Of a DNA stretch of 64,000 bases, positions 1 to 7,238 are shown one piece after another. Source of the stretch: Gramella sp. KN1008 (GTDB lineage: Bacteria; Bacteroidota; Bacteroidia; Flavobacteriales; Flavobacteriaceae). The stretch covers positions 186,001-250,000 of the forward strand of contig NZ_SJDV01000001.1 of NCBI RefSeq assembly GCF_004332155.1, given 5' to 3'. A model generated the notes under the pieces. That model worked only from the letters and a program-made list of their open reading frames with translations. It did not search any database and had not been told where the DNA came from. Position 1 is the stretch's first letter, and each line of letters opens with the position of its first letter. Position numbers and translations under genes: made by a program.

Positions 1-119
1 ATGAGCCACAAACCGCACTGGACAGGGCCTGTGCCATGGGAGCCCTGGTAGCGGCCAGGGAAGGCGCCAATCCCGATATTCCTGCCCCAAGCCTGCAGGC
101 ATTTATCAATCCATATTAA
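1..119 (+). CDS. PfkB-family carbohydrate kinase, C-terminal end (partial)
   Basis: The reading frame that begins at base 3 is open from the window edge to a TAA at 117-119 and encodes about 38 residues. The residues ALDRACAMGALVAAREGA match the last helix of PfkB/ribokinase-type sugar kinases, where a conserved A/C-x-A-x-G-A-L-x-A-x-x-x-G-A pattern follows the catalytic GAGD loop. The active site itself lies left of the window, so the substrate (fructose, ribose or another sugar) cannot be told. It is the last non-cassette gene before the plus-strand array. Confidence 0.72.
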   Translation, partial: EPQTALDRACAMGALVAAREGANPDIPAPSLQAFINPY

Positions 120-293
120 AGGGAGGAGTCCTTTTATCGAAAAATTTATACTTAAACGTTAGTCTTCGATTATTCTCATTATTTTAGAGAAGAATTAAGT
201 CTATCCTGGCTTTTTATATCAGGAAGGAGAGTAAAAGGCCTGCTATAAGGAGTTACCAGCAAGGCTTAACGAAATCTATCTAACCAAAAATTT

Positions 294-2549
294 ATGCAAC
301 CTAACCTCAATCAAAAACAAAGAATTTTAGCTGCAACAATTTATCTTATTGCATTAATTGGAATATTTTCATTAATCGGAGGAAATATTTCAAATGTAAT
401 ATTTGGACAAAGCATTGATTCAAGCATTTGGTTCTATTCTGGAGCTCTGCTAATTGTATTAGGCGCTTACATTGCAGAACCTTTCTTTAGTAAACCTTCG
501 AATATAATTATAAACTCAGTAGTGATTATTGTAGCCCTTTTAGGTTTAGATGACAAAAATGCTCTAATAGGATACTCATTTATTTTCTACTATGCTGTTT
601 TCCTTTTATTGCTAAGCGTTATATCAATATTTTTTTCAAATTCTAACAATGAGAAGCTTTTAAAAATAGGGAAATTCAGTTATTGGACTAGTACAAATTT
701 AGGACACAATAAGGTGATTTTTTCACTCCTTTATATATCCGCAGCAATTTCATATTTTGGTTTAGAGGGTAAACTGGTTCCTTTTATATTGATGATGGTT
801 TTATGGATCTGTTTAATCTTCTTTGATATTGTAGGTCACATAATAAGCTTCTTTAAAAAATTCAAGACACTCATAGGTGATAAAATATCCGAAGAATTAG
901 GTACTGCAATAGGATGTGAAAACCCCCTTTTTTATAGAGTAGAGATAGATAGAACAAAGAAAAAAACTAGTGATGCTAAAATTGGAGATGTTGTCGCAAT
1001 CGAGACAGAAATAAATGTAGGTGCAATTGGCATAATTGTTTCTAAATGGAAGCTTTTAAACAAAGAATGGATTTCAATATACTTACTTCAAAAACCCAAT
1101 AAAGAATTATTAACTATCTCCTTAAAATTAAAAAAACAGTTTGCTGATCCTAAATCAATTTTTTCCAAACAAAATGCAGTTTATAAACTGAAAGTAGATC
1201 ATCTAAGCCACGAAATACAAGATTGGATTTCCAATACGAACTTGTTTCAAAAGAAGAGCGATTTTATTGGCTATGTTGATAGAGATTCAAATATCGAAAA
1301 AGTCAATTTTACAATAATCGAAGGTGCAAATGGTAAAAAACCAACAGAAGGATGTATAATAGAAACACCTATTTATGATGATCTTACTCAGTTTCAAATA
1401 ATTAATGCAAACACTAAGAGAGAACATCTTGAAAACTTAGATTTTAAGGGGTTTACAAACGGGGTTGCAAGAAAATTAGGTAAATATGATATTGAAGAAA
1501 AGGAGTTGAATGTAAAAAAATGGCTTCCAAATATATATTCTCCTATATACTATTCTTCTAATGAAGATTTAGATGAAACAGAATTAATAGATATAGCAAA
1601 ATCTTCTATAGGTCGATTACCAAATTCGAATTTTCAGTTACCAATTAAGGATTTCAATTCATTAGTAACTCACAATACAGCTATTTTGGGAATTTTAGGC
1701 ATCGGAAAATCATGTCTCGCGTATGAATTAATTTCAAAAATTGTAAAAGAGAATATTAAAGTAATATGTATTGATGTTACCAACGAGTATAATAATGACC
1801 AGAAAGGATTGCCTAAATATCTTGACGAAACTAAAATTGTTGAGGGCGTAAGGGATATTAACGAGGAACTAGATAAAATAAATTTTGAAGTTGCTGACGC
1901 AAAACAAGATGGGGGGAACATCCATGATTTACAACGCCTTTTAAAAGCAGATTTCAAAAGTTTTATGGATTCCGATAACCAAATTAGGATTATTAATCCT
2001 GATGAAATTATTGCAATTCAACAAACTGAGAATGCTAAGAATAGAAATAAAGATGGAAAATGGGAAATGTATGCTCCATTTTCAGAACTTACTGTTGCCG
2101 AAGTAAATAGAGTTATATCAGAAATATCATTAGAAATATGTAAAGAATTAGGAATTACAGATGAGGCAAGATTATTATTAGTTTATGAGGAAGCACATAC
2201 ATTGATTCCAGAATGGAATTCCGTTGCAAATGATAGTGATAAATATGCTGTGAATGGAACTTCAAAAGTGATTCTCCAAGGTAGAAAATATGGTTTAGGA
2301 TCTTTCGTAATAACTCAGAGAACAGCAAATGTCTCAAAAAGTATTTTGAATCAATGTAATACCATGTTCGCGATGAGAGTATTTGATGACACTGGAAAAA
2401 ATTTCTTAGAAAATTATTTTGGAAGAGATTATGCTGACATCTTACCAACTCTTGAAGAGAGGTGGGCTATAACTGTTGGAAGAGGTTTGAAATTAAAACA
2501 ACCTGTCATAGTTGAACTAAATGATCGAAAATATATTTTTAAAGAATAA
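294..2549 (+). CDS. Membrane-anchored HerA/FtsK-like ATPase (DUF87 type)
   Basis: A 751-residue protein. Residues 1-190 hold about six hydrophobic segments (near 12-36, 45-62, 71-86, 94-112, 143-158, 163-190), so the N-terminus sits in the inner membrane. The C-terminal third is a P-loop ATPase. Walker A is GILGIGKS near residue 465, Walker B is LLLVYEEAH near 626, and GRKYGLG followed by TQR near 663-675 is the HerA-family signature for sensor and arginine-finger residues. HerA-type ATPases are hexameric DNA translocases or pumps, and known soluble forms pair with nucleases in DNA repair and phage defence. No nuclease gene adjoins this one, so a defence or DNA-transfer role is inference. The DNA is visibly AT-richer than the genes from 13 kb on. 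The ATG at 294 has no Shine-Dalgarno site, which is normal for Bacteroidota. Confidence 0.8.
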   Translation: MQPNLNQKQRILAATIYLIALIGIFSLIGGNISNVIFGQSIDSSIWFYSGALLIVLGAYIAEPFFSKPSNIIINSVVIIVALLGLDDKNALIGYSFIFYYAVFLLLLSVISIFFSNSNNEKLLKIGKFSYWTSTNLGHNKVIFSLLYISAAISYFGLEGKLVPFILMMVLWICLIFFDIVGHIISFFKKFKTLIGDKISEELGTAIGCENPLFYRVEIDRTKKKTSDAKIGDVVAIETEINVGAIGIIVSKWKLLNKEWISIYLLQKPNKELLTISLKLKKQFADPKSIFSKQNAVYKLKVDHLSHEIQDWISNTNLFQKKSDFIGYVDRDSNIEKVNFTIIEGANGKKPTEGCIIETPIYDDLTQFQIINANTKREHLENLDFKGFTNGVARKLGKYDIEEKELNVKKWLPNIYSPIYYSSNEDLDETELIDIAKSSIGRLPNSNFQLPIKDFNSLVTHNTAILGILGIGKSCLAYELISKIVKENIKVICIDVTNEYNNDQKGLPKYLDETKIVEGVRDINEELDKINFEVADAKQDGGNIHDLQRLLKADFKSFMDSDNQIRIINPDEIIAIQQTENAKNRNKDGKWEMYAPFSELTVAEVNRVISEISLEICKELGITDEARLLLVYEEAHTLIPEWNSVANDSDKYAVNGTSKVILQGRKYGLGSFVITQRTANVSKSILNQCNTMFAMRVFDDTGKNFLENYFGRDYADILPTLEERWAITVGRGLKLKQPVIVELNDRKYIFKE

Positions 2550-2560
2550 GAAAGCCCAGC

Positions 2561-2697
2561 TGGTAACATCGGTTCATCGCAAATAACGGGTACTGTCGAA
2601 AAAGTGTAATTTTAGAAACCAGAAAAGAAAATGGTTAATCCGACAAGTCCGCATCCCTACTCCCGCAACTTGCGATAAGCGAAACCGTTCTACGCAA
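2561..2697 (+). repeat. attC-like intergenic element A
   Basis: The left arm GGTAACATCGGTTCATCGCA and the right arm TTGCGATAAGCGAAACCGTT (with CTAC following) are imperfect inverted repeats: TCGCAA pairs with TTGCGA, GGTT with AACC, and GTAAC with GTTCTAC. The element begins 11 bases after the stop of the ATPase gene and ends 18 bases before the next ATG. Related sequence recurs after 3740, 4922, 6187, 7137, 8894, 10074 and 11715. Integron attC sites have this form (R''-L'' ... L'-R' ending in GTT). Calling it an attC is inference, because no integrase is present. Confidence 0.6.
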
Positions 2698-2715
2698 TTT
2701 TAAAAAAAACCATCG

Positions 2716-3192
2716 ATGAAATTAAATCTGATAATACTATTATTCTTTAATTCTTTCCTGACTTACGGACAATGTAATTGTGCAACAAAAATTATTTCCG
2801 ACGTAGAAACAAAACAATGCACTCCTTCTTTAGTGGCATACGACAATACATATCAAGTTGGGGCTTCAATAAACTCCACATATAATGATATTTCACTGAT
2901 ATTGACAGTACGATTTACGGAAAAATCGAATACAATAGGTTCGGATTTATTAGTTTTCATAAACGATGAAAAAACATTAACTCTTAAATTAATAGACAGT
3001 CAAAAAGATTACATTGGTGGAAGTGAAATCTGTCATGCAAAATTTAATCTGACTGAAAAGGACGTGGAACTTCTAAAAATCCGAGATCTTTCTTCTTTTA
3101 GATTCCAATTTTCAAACGAGGATATGTATAGAACATTTCAGATTAAAAGAAACAATGATATTATAGGAAAACAACTAAACTGTATTTTATGA
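2716..3192 (+). CDS. Secreted protein of unknown family
   Basis: A 158-residue protein with an N-terminal signal peptide (hydrophobic core LIILLFFNSFL, likely cleavage after TYG). The mature part has five cysteines, three of them close together (CNCATK and one about 18 residues on), and is otherwise polar with a probable beta-rich fold. I do not recognise a family. Its stop overlaps the start of the next gene by four bases (ATGA), so the two are translationally coupled and form one two-gene unit between elements A and B. A periplasmic or surface location is likely from the signal peptide. Confidence 0.68.
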   Translation: MKLNLIILLFFNSFLTYGQCNCATKIISDVETKQCTPSLVAYDNTYQVGASINSTYNDISLILTVRFTEKSNTIGSDLLVFINDEKTLTLKLIDSQKDYIGGSEICHAKFNLTEKDVELLKIRDLSSFRFQFSNEDMYRTFQIKRNNDIIGKQLNCIL

Positions 3193-3740
3193 AAGTGAGT
3201 CAAATCTTGATGATAATAATGTTGACTGTCATTGGAATTACAATTTTATTTTTCATTAAAAATGAGAACAGAGCTAAATCTATTATTGAGGATCTAAAAA
3301 ACGGACAGATTCCTATTAATGACCTTAGAGACTATAAAGATGAGAAGGATCTAGGTGTATCACCTTTTGCTTTTGGTGCTAATCATATTCTATCAGTAGA
3401 AATAGTTCGAAAAGAGAAAAACAATAAAATACTGCAGAGAGGTGGAGGATTTTTTGTTGTAATTCTTGTTGTATTTATGTTGGTTAGATCTAATGAGAAC
3501 AAAAAAGATCCTACCAAAAATTTAGAAAAACTAAGACAAAAAAACATAATTTCAGAATCCGAGTATCAGGCGAAAATTCAGTATGCAAAGAATCTAGGAT
3601 TGGAAAAGAGAGCTAAGCAAATAAAAGAAAGAGAGATTAAAAAATTAGTATCAGAATTAGATAGTCTAAAGGCAAAAGGTATAATTTCAGAAGATGAGTA
3701 TCAGCAAAAACTAATTAAAGTAAGAGAAAAAACTGCGTAG
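3189..3740 (+). CDS. Membrane protein with two SHOCT-like motifs
   Basis: A 183-residue protein. A hydrophobic segment lies near residues 5-22 and a second (FFVVILVVFMLV) near 87-99. The charged C-terminal half carries two copies of a SHOCT-like pattern: LEKLRQKNIISESEYQAK near 118-135, and LDSLKAKGIISEDEYQQK near 158-175. SHOCT is a short helical motif found at the ends of many bacterial proteins and thought to mediate oligomerisation. The gene is coupled to the upstream secreted protein through a 4-base overlap, which suggests that the two act together at the membrane. The function is unknown. Confidence 0.68.
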   Translation: MKVSQILMIIMLTVIGITILFFIKNENRAKSIIEDLKNGQIPINDLRDYKDEKDLGVSPFAFGANHILSVEIVRKEKNNKILQRGGGFFVVILVVFMLVRSNENKKDPTKNLEKLRQKNIISESEYQAKIQYAKNLGLEKRAKQIKEREIKKLVSELDSLKAKGIISEDEYQQKLIKVREKTA

Positions 3741-3848
3741 AACAACGCATAACTCAAATAGACGGCACCGTTAGCAAAAAATAATTAACCTGCCCAGCGA
3801 ACCAGGTCTTAAGCCTGCCCCTCGCGATAAGCTTGCCCCTTGAAACGT
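3741..3848 (+). repeat. attC-like intergenic element B
   Basis: Starts at the stop codon with AACAACGCATAACTC, then AATAGACGGCACCGTTAGC (compare AGTAGACGGTACCGTTAGT in element D) and the shared AT-rich core AAAAAATAATTAACC. It ends with TCGCGATAAGC, the same right-arm block as in elements A and E. The outer arms pair less well than those of A or C. Confidence 0.5.
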
Positions 3849-4127
3849 CTTTTTATTGAAGTTTAAATAAATTGAGAATATCAGTATTTTTTAATTTTCT
3901 CCAGGTCTATGTATTTAGGTCAATATAGGATTGACAGTAGTTTCACCTACATTTATCGCGAAAAGGGGACAGGATTAGAAGGAAAATCACTAACTTAAAA
4001 CACACCCGGTGTTAACATACTTCCCGGCAGGGTGATCCCCCCAGTGGCTGGGAATATGGCCCTACGTCTCCCGCTTTTTCGTATTCATATATGAGACCTG
4101 TATGCTCCTGGCAAAAAGAATTTCGGG
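3849..4127. other. Spacer between element B and the methyltransferase
   Basis: With element B, this is the longest gene-free stretch in the accessory array (387 bases from stop to start). No credible coding frame is seen. It contains a second right-arm-like block (TTTATCGCGAAAAGGGG near 3953) and an ACCCGGTGTTAAC motif near 4005, so it may be the remains of a decayed cassette plus its element. Confidence 0.35.
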
Positions 4128-4922
4128 ATGGATGATAATAATACTTACCAGTTACAAAAAAAGGGAGCAAAGTTCTACGAAAAGAATTTTGTCCCATCGC
4201 TGTTTCAAAAATGGGCAGAAATAAGCGTCCAAAAATTATCCCTGAAAGAGTCAGATCATCTATTAGATGTAGCCTGTGGAACCGGAATTGTAGCCCGGAC
4301 TGCAAGAGATAAAAAAATTGAGAATTTAAAAATAACAGGATGTGATATTAACCCAGGGATGCTGGAAGTTGCTTCTGAAATTGATCCTGAAATAAACTGG
4401 GTAAAAGGAAATGCTGAAAACCTACCCTTTGAAAATGACTCATTCGAAAAGATAAGCTGCCAGTTTGGGCTTATGTTTTTTAAGGACCCGGTCAAAGCAA
4501 TAATGGAAATGAATAGAGTTAAAAGAAAAAATGGAAAAATCATTATTGCCATCTGGGATAAAGTTGAAGCCAATGAAGGCTATTTTGACCTTTTACAACT
4601 AGTAGAAAATATTGGAGGGAAGGATTTAGGCCTCATTCTCAGATCTCCTTTTAACCTGGGGGATAAAGATCTAATTGACAAAATTCTTAAACTGAGTAAA
4701 ACTCCGGGTTATGAACTTGAGACTATTCAAAGCTTTGTTGAATTCCCATCAATAGAACACTGGATTGATTGTGATGTTAAGGCATCACCAATAGCAGATA
4801 AAATAACTGATCAACAATATTCCAGCTTACAAAGAGAAGCTAAAAAAAAGCTTTATCAATATGTTGATGATGATCAAAAAGTTAGGTTTAATATGTCTGC
4901 CCATATATTGACCTTGAAATAA
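4128..4922 (+). CDS. Class I SAM-dependent methyltransferase
   Basis: A 264-residue soluble protein. Motif I is LLDVACGTGIVA near residues 45-56, the acidic end of strand 2 is GCDINPGML near 70-78, the motif II region is KGNAENLPFENDSFEKI near 92-108, and CQFGLMFFKDP follows, as in the UbiE/Methyltransf_11 group. The substrate cannot be deduced: these proteins methylate small molecules, quinone precursors or lipids. The ATG at 4128 is the first in frame. The gene stands alone between elements B and C, consistent with a single-gene cassette. Confidence 0.85.
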   Translation: MDDNNTYQLQKKGAKFYEKNFVPSLFQKWAEISVQKLSLKESDHLLDVACGTGIVARTARDKKIENLKITGCDINPGMLEVASEIDPEINWVKGNAENLPFENDSFEKISCQFGLMFFKDPVKAIMEMNRVKRKNGKIIIAIWDKVEANEGYFDLLQLVENIGGKDLGLILRSPFNLGDKDLIDKILKLSKTPGYELETIQSFVEFPSIEHWIDCDVKASPIADKITDQQYSSLQREAKKKLYQYVDDDQKVRFNMSAHILTLK

Positions 4923-4930
4923 TTTAAAAT

Positions 4931-5074
4931 TGATGCATAAAAAACGGTTCATCGCCAATAAGCAATAGCATTAGAAAGAAAATAATTATCTTGAACAACA
5001 AACTAATACTAAGCCGACAAATCCGCATCCATAATTCTGCGCCGCATGTTATTATGCGAGAACGTTGTAATGCA
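4931..5074 (+). repeat. attC-like intergenic element C
   Basis: The best-formed member of the family. The left arm TGCATAAAAAACGGTTCATC and the reverse complement of the right arm, TGCATTACAACGTTCTCGCA, align with few gaps, and both continue into AATAA, so the element can fold into a long imperfect hairpin. Between the arms are the core AGAAAATAATTATCTT (4977-4994), shared with element D, and CCGACAAATCCGCATCC, shared with element A. It starts 8 bases after a stop codon and ends about 30 bases before the next ATG. Confidence 0.63.
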
Positions 5075-5104
5075 TTTTTTTCAAGGTTAAATCAGGTATA
5101 ATTG

Positions 5105-6187
5105 ATGAAAAATTACCAATTACCATTAATTTTTCTTTTGTTAATAGTTACTTCTTGCTCCTTTAATCAGGAAAAGAATAACTCAAAGGAGAAAAACCCG
5201 AAAGTTGTTCAGAAAAGCTTTCCGAATTATTCTTATTCAATTGAAAATTCAATACCAGGTTCCGCAGATTTATACCTTCCTGAAGATGGTGCGGGCCTTC
5301 CGGATGGAAGAATAATCGTAGCTGATAATGAAGATGGGCTGCATGTAATATTAGAAGACGGATCAACAAAATCATTCGGGAATATGAAAAAAGCAGGATA
5401 TTCTGATGGTGGAGCCAGAGGGGTCTTTCTTGAAAGGAATGGAAAACATATTCTTGTATCATGTGTGAATTCCGGAGAAATTTATCGTATTAATATTGAA
5501 AAAGAAACTTCGGAAATTATTTATCGACACAATTACGGAATTAACAATATCTACAAAGACAGAGAAGGAAATATTTGGTTTACGCAATCAGCAGAAAACC
5601 CAAATGGTACTACAGAAGCTCTTGATGAAGCATTTGCAAATCCAATCCCTACCGGAGCATTATATCGTTTAAAAAAAGAGAAAAATAGCAATTCATTTAA
5701 ACCAAAAATGATGGCAGATAGCCTGTTTTTTGCGAATGGAATCACGATGGATGAAAGTGAAGAACATGTATATGTTGCAGAATTCAGAATGGATAGAATT
5801 ATAAGATTTCAAGTGAGTAAAGACACTCTTAGAAATAAAGAACAGTACTCAATTATTCTATCACCTGATAATTTAGAGAGAGGTCCCAATGGCAATATTT
5901 GGGTAGCATCATTAATGCAAAATAAAATTTTTGCAATCGACAAAAATGACAAAAGCAGACATGAAGTATTTTCTGCAAAATCTGAAATGAATGAAGAAAA
6001 GCAAAAGGAATGGGTAAGGAAAACACATTTGGGAGAATCAGTAATTGATATTGGACATCCTGATATGTGGAATCCTTTAACCGGTCCACTCACTGGTTTA
6101 TTCTGGTCTTATGATCAAAATGAAATTTATTTTACCGGACTTGGGTCCAAAGTTTTAAAATATCCTTTTCAACCAGCTCCGAACTAA
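5105..6187 (+). CDS. SMP-30/gluconolactonase-like beta-propeller lipoprotein
   Basis: A 360-residue protein with a lipoprotein signal peptide (core LIFLLLIVTSC, with the cysteine near residue 19 as lipid attachment site). The mature part has the repeat pattern of SMP-30/gluconolactonase/LRE propellers: ARGVFLERNGKHILVSCVNS near 99-118, the FANGITMDESEEHVYVAEF block near 203-221 and GPNGNIWVASLMQNKIFAID near 261-280. Family members are metal-dependent lactonases or hydrolases; the exact substrate is unknown. I take the ATG at 5105 rather than the TTG three bases upstream. It is the only gene between elements C and D. Confidence 0.75.
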   Translation: MKNYQLPLIFLLLIVTSCSFNQEKNNSKEKNPKVVQKSFPNYSYSIENSIPGSADLYLPEDGAGLPDGRIIVADNEDGLHVILEDGSTKSFGNMKKAGYSDGGARGVFLERNGKHILVSCVNSGEIYRINIEKETSEIIYRHNYGINNIYKDREGNIWFTQSAENPNGTTEALDEAFANPIPTGALYRLKKEKNSNSFKPKMMADSLFFANGITMDESEEHVYVAEFRMDRIIRFQVSKDTLRNKEQYSIILSPDNLERGPNGNIWVASLMQNKIFAIDKNDKSRHEVFSAKSEMNEEKQKEWVRKTHLGESVIDIGHPDMWNPLTGPLTGLFWSYDQNEIYFTGLGSKVLKYPFQPAPN

Positions 6188-6312
6188 CAAACGTGGTACT
6201 ACATCGGTTAATCGCCAGTAGACGGTACCGTTAGTAAGAAAATAATTATCTTGGCCAAAGACCAAATCATGAATCAACCTCCCGATACCTATCCGGATGA
6301 TAATGTTATGTG
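6186..6312 (+). repeat. attC-like intergenic element D
   Basis: Begins in the stop codon of the propeller gene. It contains TACATCGGTTAATCGCCAGT (compare AACATCGGTTCATCGCAAAT in element A), then the core AGAAAATAATTATCTT-like block at 6231-6252, identical at most positions to element C. It ends in ATAATGTTATGTG, only 15 bases before the next chosen ATG. The 5' AACTAACAAACG and 3' GTTATGT ends look like the R'' and R' core sites of attC. Confidence 0.58.
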
Positions 6313-6327
6313 AAATTTAATCTAAGA

Positions 6328-7137
6328 ATGAGACCTAGTATAATAATCATATTTTTTTTACTCACCTTAAATGGTTTAGCACAAGAATCTTTATGCGTAA
6401 ATAAGATGATCAGACACACTATTAAGTCTGAATATTTAAATGAGGATAGAGATTATTGGGTTAGTTTACCTCTTAAGTATTCTGATTCTATAAAGTATCC
6501 TGTCATCTATGTTTTGGATGCTGAATGGAGATTTGATTTAATCAAAAACATAACATTTGATCTGGGAGCACATAAAAAAATAGAGAATTCTATAGTAATT
6601 GGCATACCTCATATTGATTGGGAAAATAAAAGAGGACAAGACTTAACTTTTAGTAATTCGAGGATCGAGTATGATGGTGAAAAAGTAGATTCTACTTGGT
6701 ATAATGACTCCAATTCTGGCAAAGGAATGCAATTCTATTCCTATTTGACAAAAGAATTAATTCCAGAAGTAAATGATAAATATTCTACCAATAAACATGA
6801 AACCTTGATAGGCCATTCTTATGGAGGTTACTTTGGTAGTTACATCCTATCCCTAGATCATCCTTTTGAAGTCCTGCACATGTATGACCCTTCGATTTGG
6901 TATAGTAATGGGGAAGTGATTTCGAGATTCAAAGACTCTAAATCATCTAAAAGCTTAAAAATTCATCTAACGTATCAACCAGAACCCGAATTCCACAAGA
7001 TTAAGGTAGAAGAATTTATAGAAGTACTTGAGAGCGATGAATCAATTATCCTGACAAAAGAATTTTATGAAAATGACACTCATAATTCCCTGTTTTTAGA
7101 TAGTTTTTATAAAGGCATAATTCAAACCAATAATTAA
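6328..7137 (+). CDS. Secreted alpha/beta hydrolase, putative esterase family
   Basis: A 269-residue protein with a signal peptide (core IIIIFFLLTLNG, cleavage near LAQ). It resembles the esterase D / IroE group: RDYWVSLPLKYSDS near the N-terminus, then PVIYVLDAEW, and the nucleophile elbow GHSYGG with Ser near residue 165. A later Asp and the His in DTHNS near the C-terminus complete a plausible triad. Substrates in this family include siderophore esters and acyl thioesters; none can be assigned here. An in-frame GTG at 6310 lies inside element D, so the ATG at 6328, which also gives the cleaner signal peptide, is preferred. Confidence 0.78.
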   Translation: MRPSIIIIFFLLTLNGLAQESLCVNKMIRHTIKSEYLNEDRDYWVSLPLKYSDSIKYPVIYVLDAEWRFDLIKNITFDLGAHKKIENSIVIGIPHIDWENKRGQDLTFSNSRIEYDGEKVDSTWYNDSNSGKGMQFYSYLTKELIPEVNDKYSTNKHETLIGHSYGGYFGSYILSLDHPFEVLHMYDPSIWYSNGEVISRFKDSKSSKSLKIHLTYQPEPEFHKIKVEEFIEVLESDESIILTKEFYENDTHNSLFLDSFYKGIIQTNN

Positions 7138-7225
7138 CTGTACACAACACGAATTCATCCTAAATAAAGGGTATAGGCTCGGCATCTCTGCTCCGACAAC
7201 TTGCGATAATCCTAAGTTTTACAAT
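7138..7225 (+). repeat. attC-like intergenic element E (short)
   Basis: About 88 bases between two stand-alone genes. The left arm is CTGTACACAACACGAATTCA and the right arm is ACAACTTGCGATAATCC followed by AAGTTTTACAATC; TGTA at the left pairs with TACA at the right. The block CAACTTGCGATAA is identical to that of element A. The internal AT-rich core is missing, so this is a shortened member. Confidence 0.5.
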
Positions 7226-7238
7226 CAATAAAAGAAAA

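Noticed and set aside
294..2549. HerA-like ATPase considered as part of a known HerA-SIR2 or HerA-DUF4297 defence pair
   Set aside because: The adjacent genes encode a secreted protein and a SHOCT membrane protein; no effector nuclease or SIR2 domain is seen.
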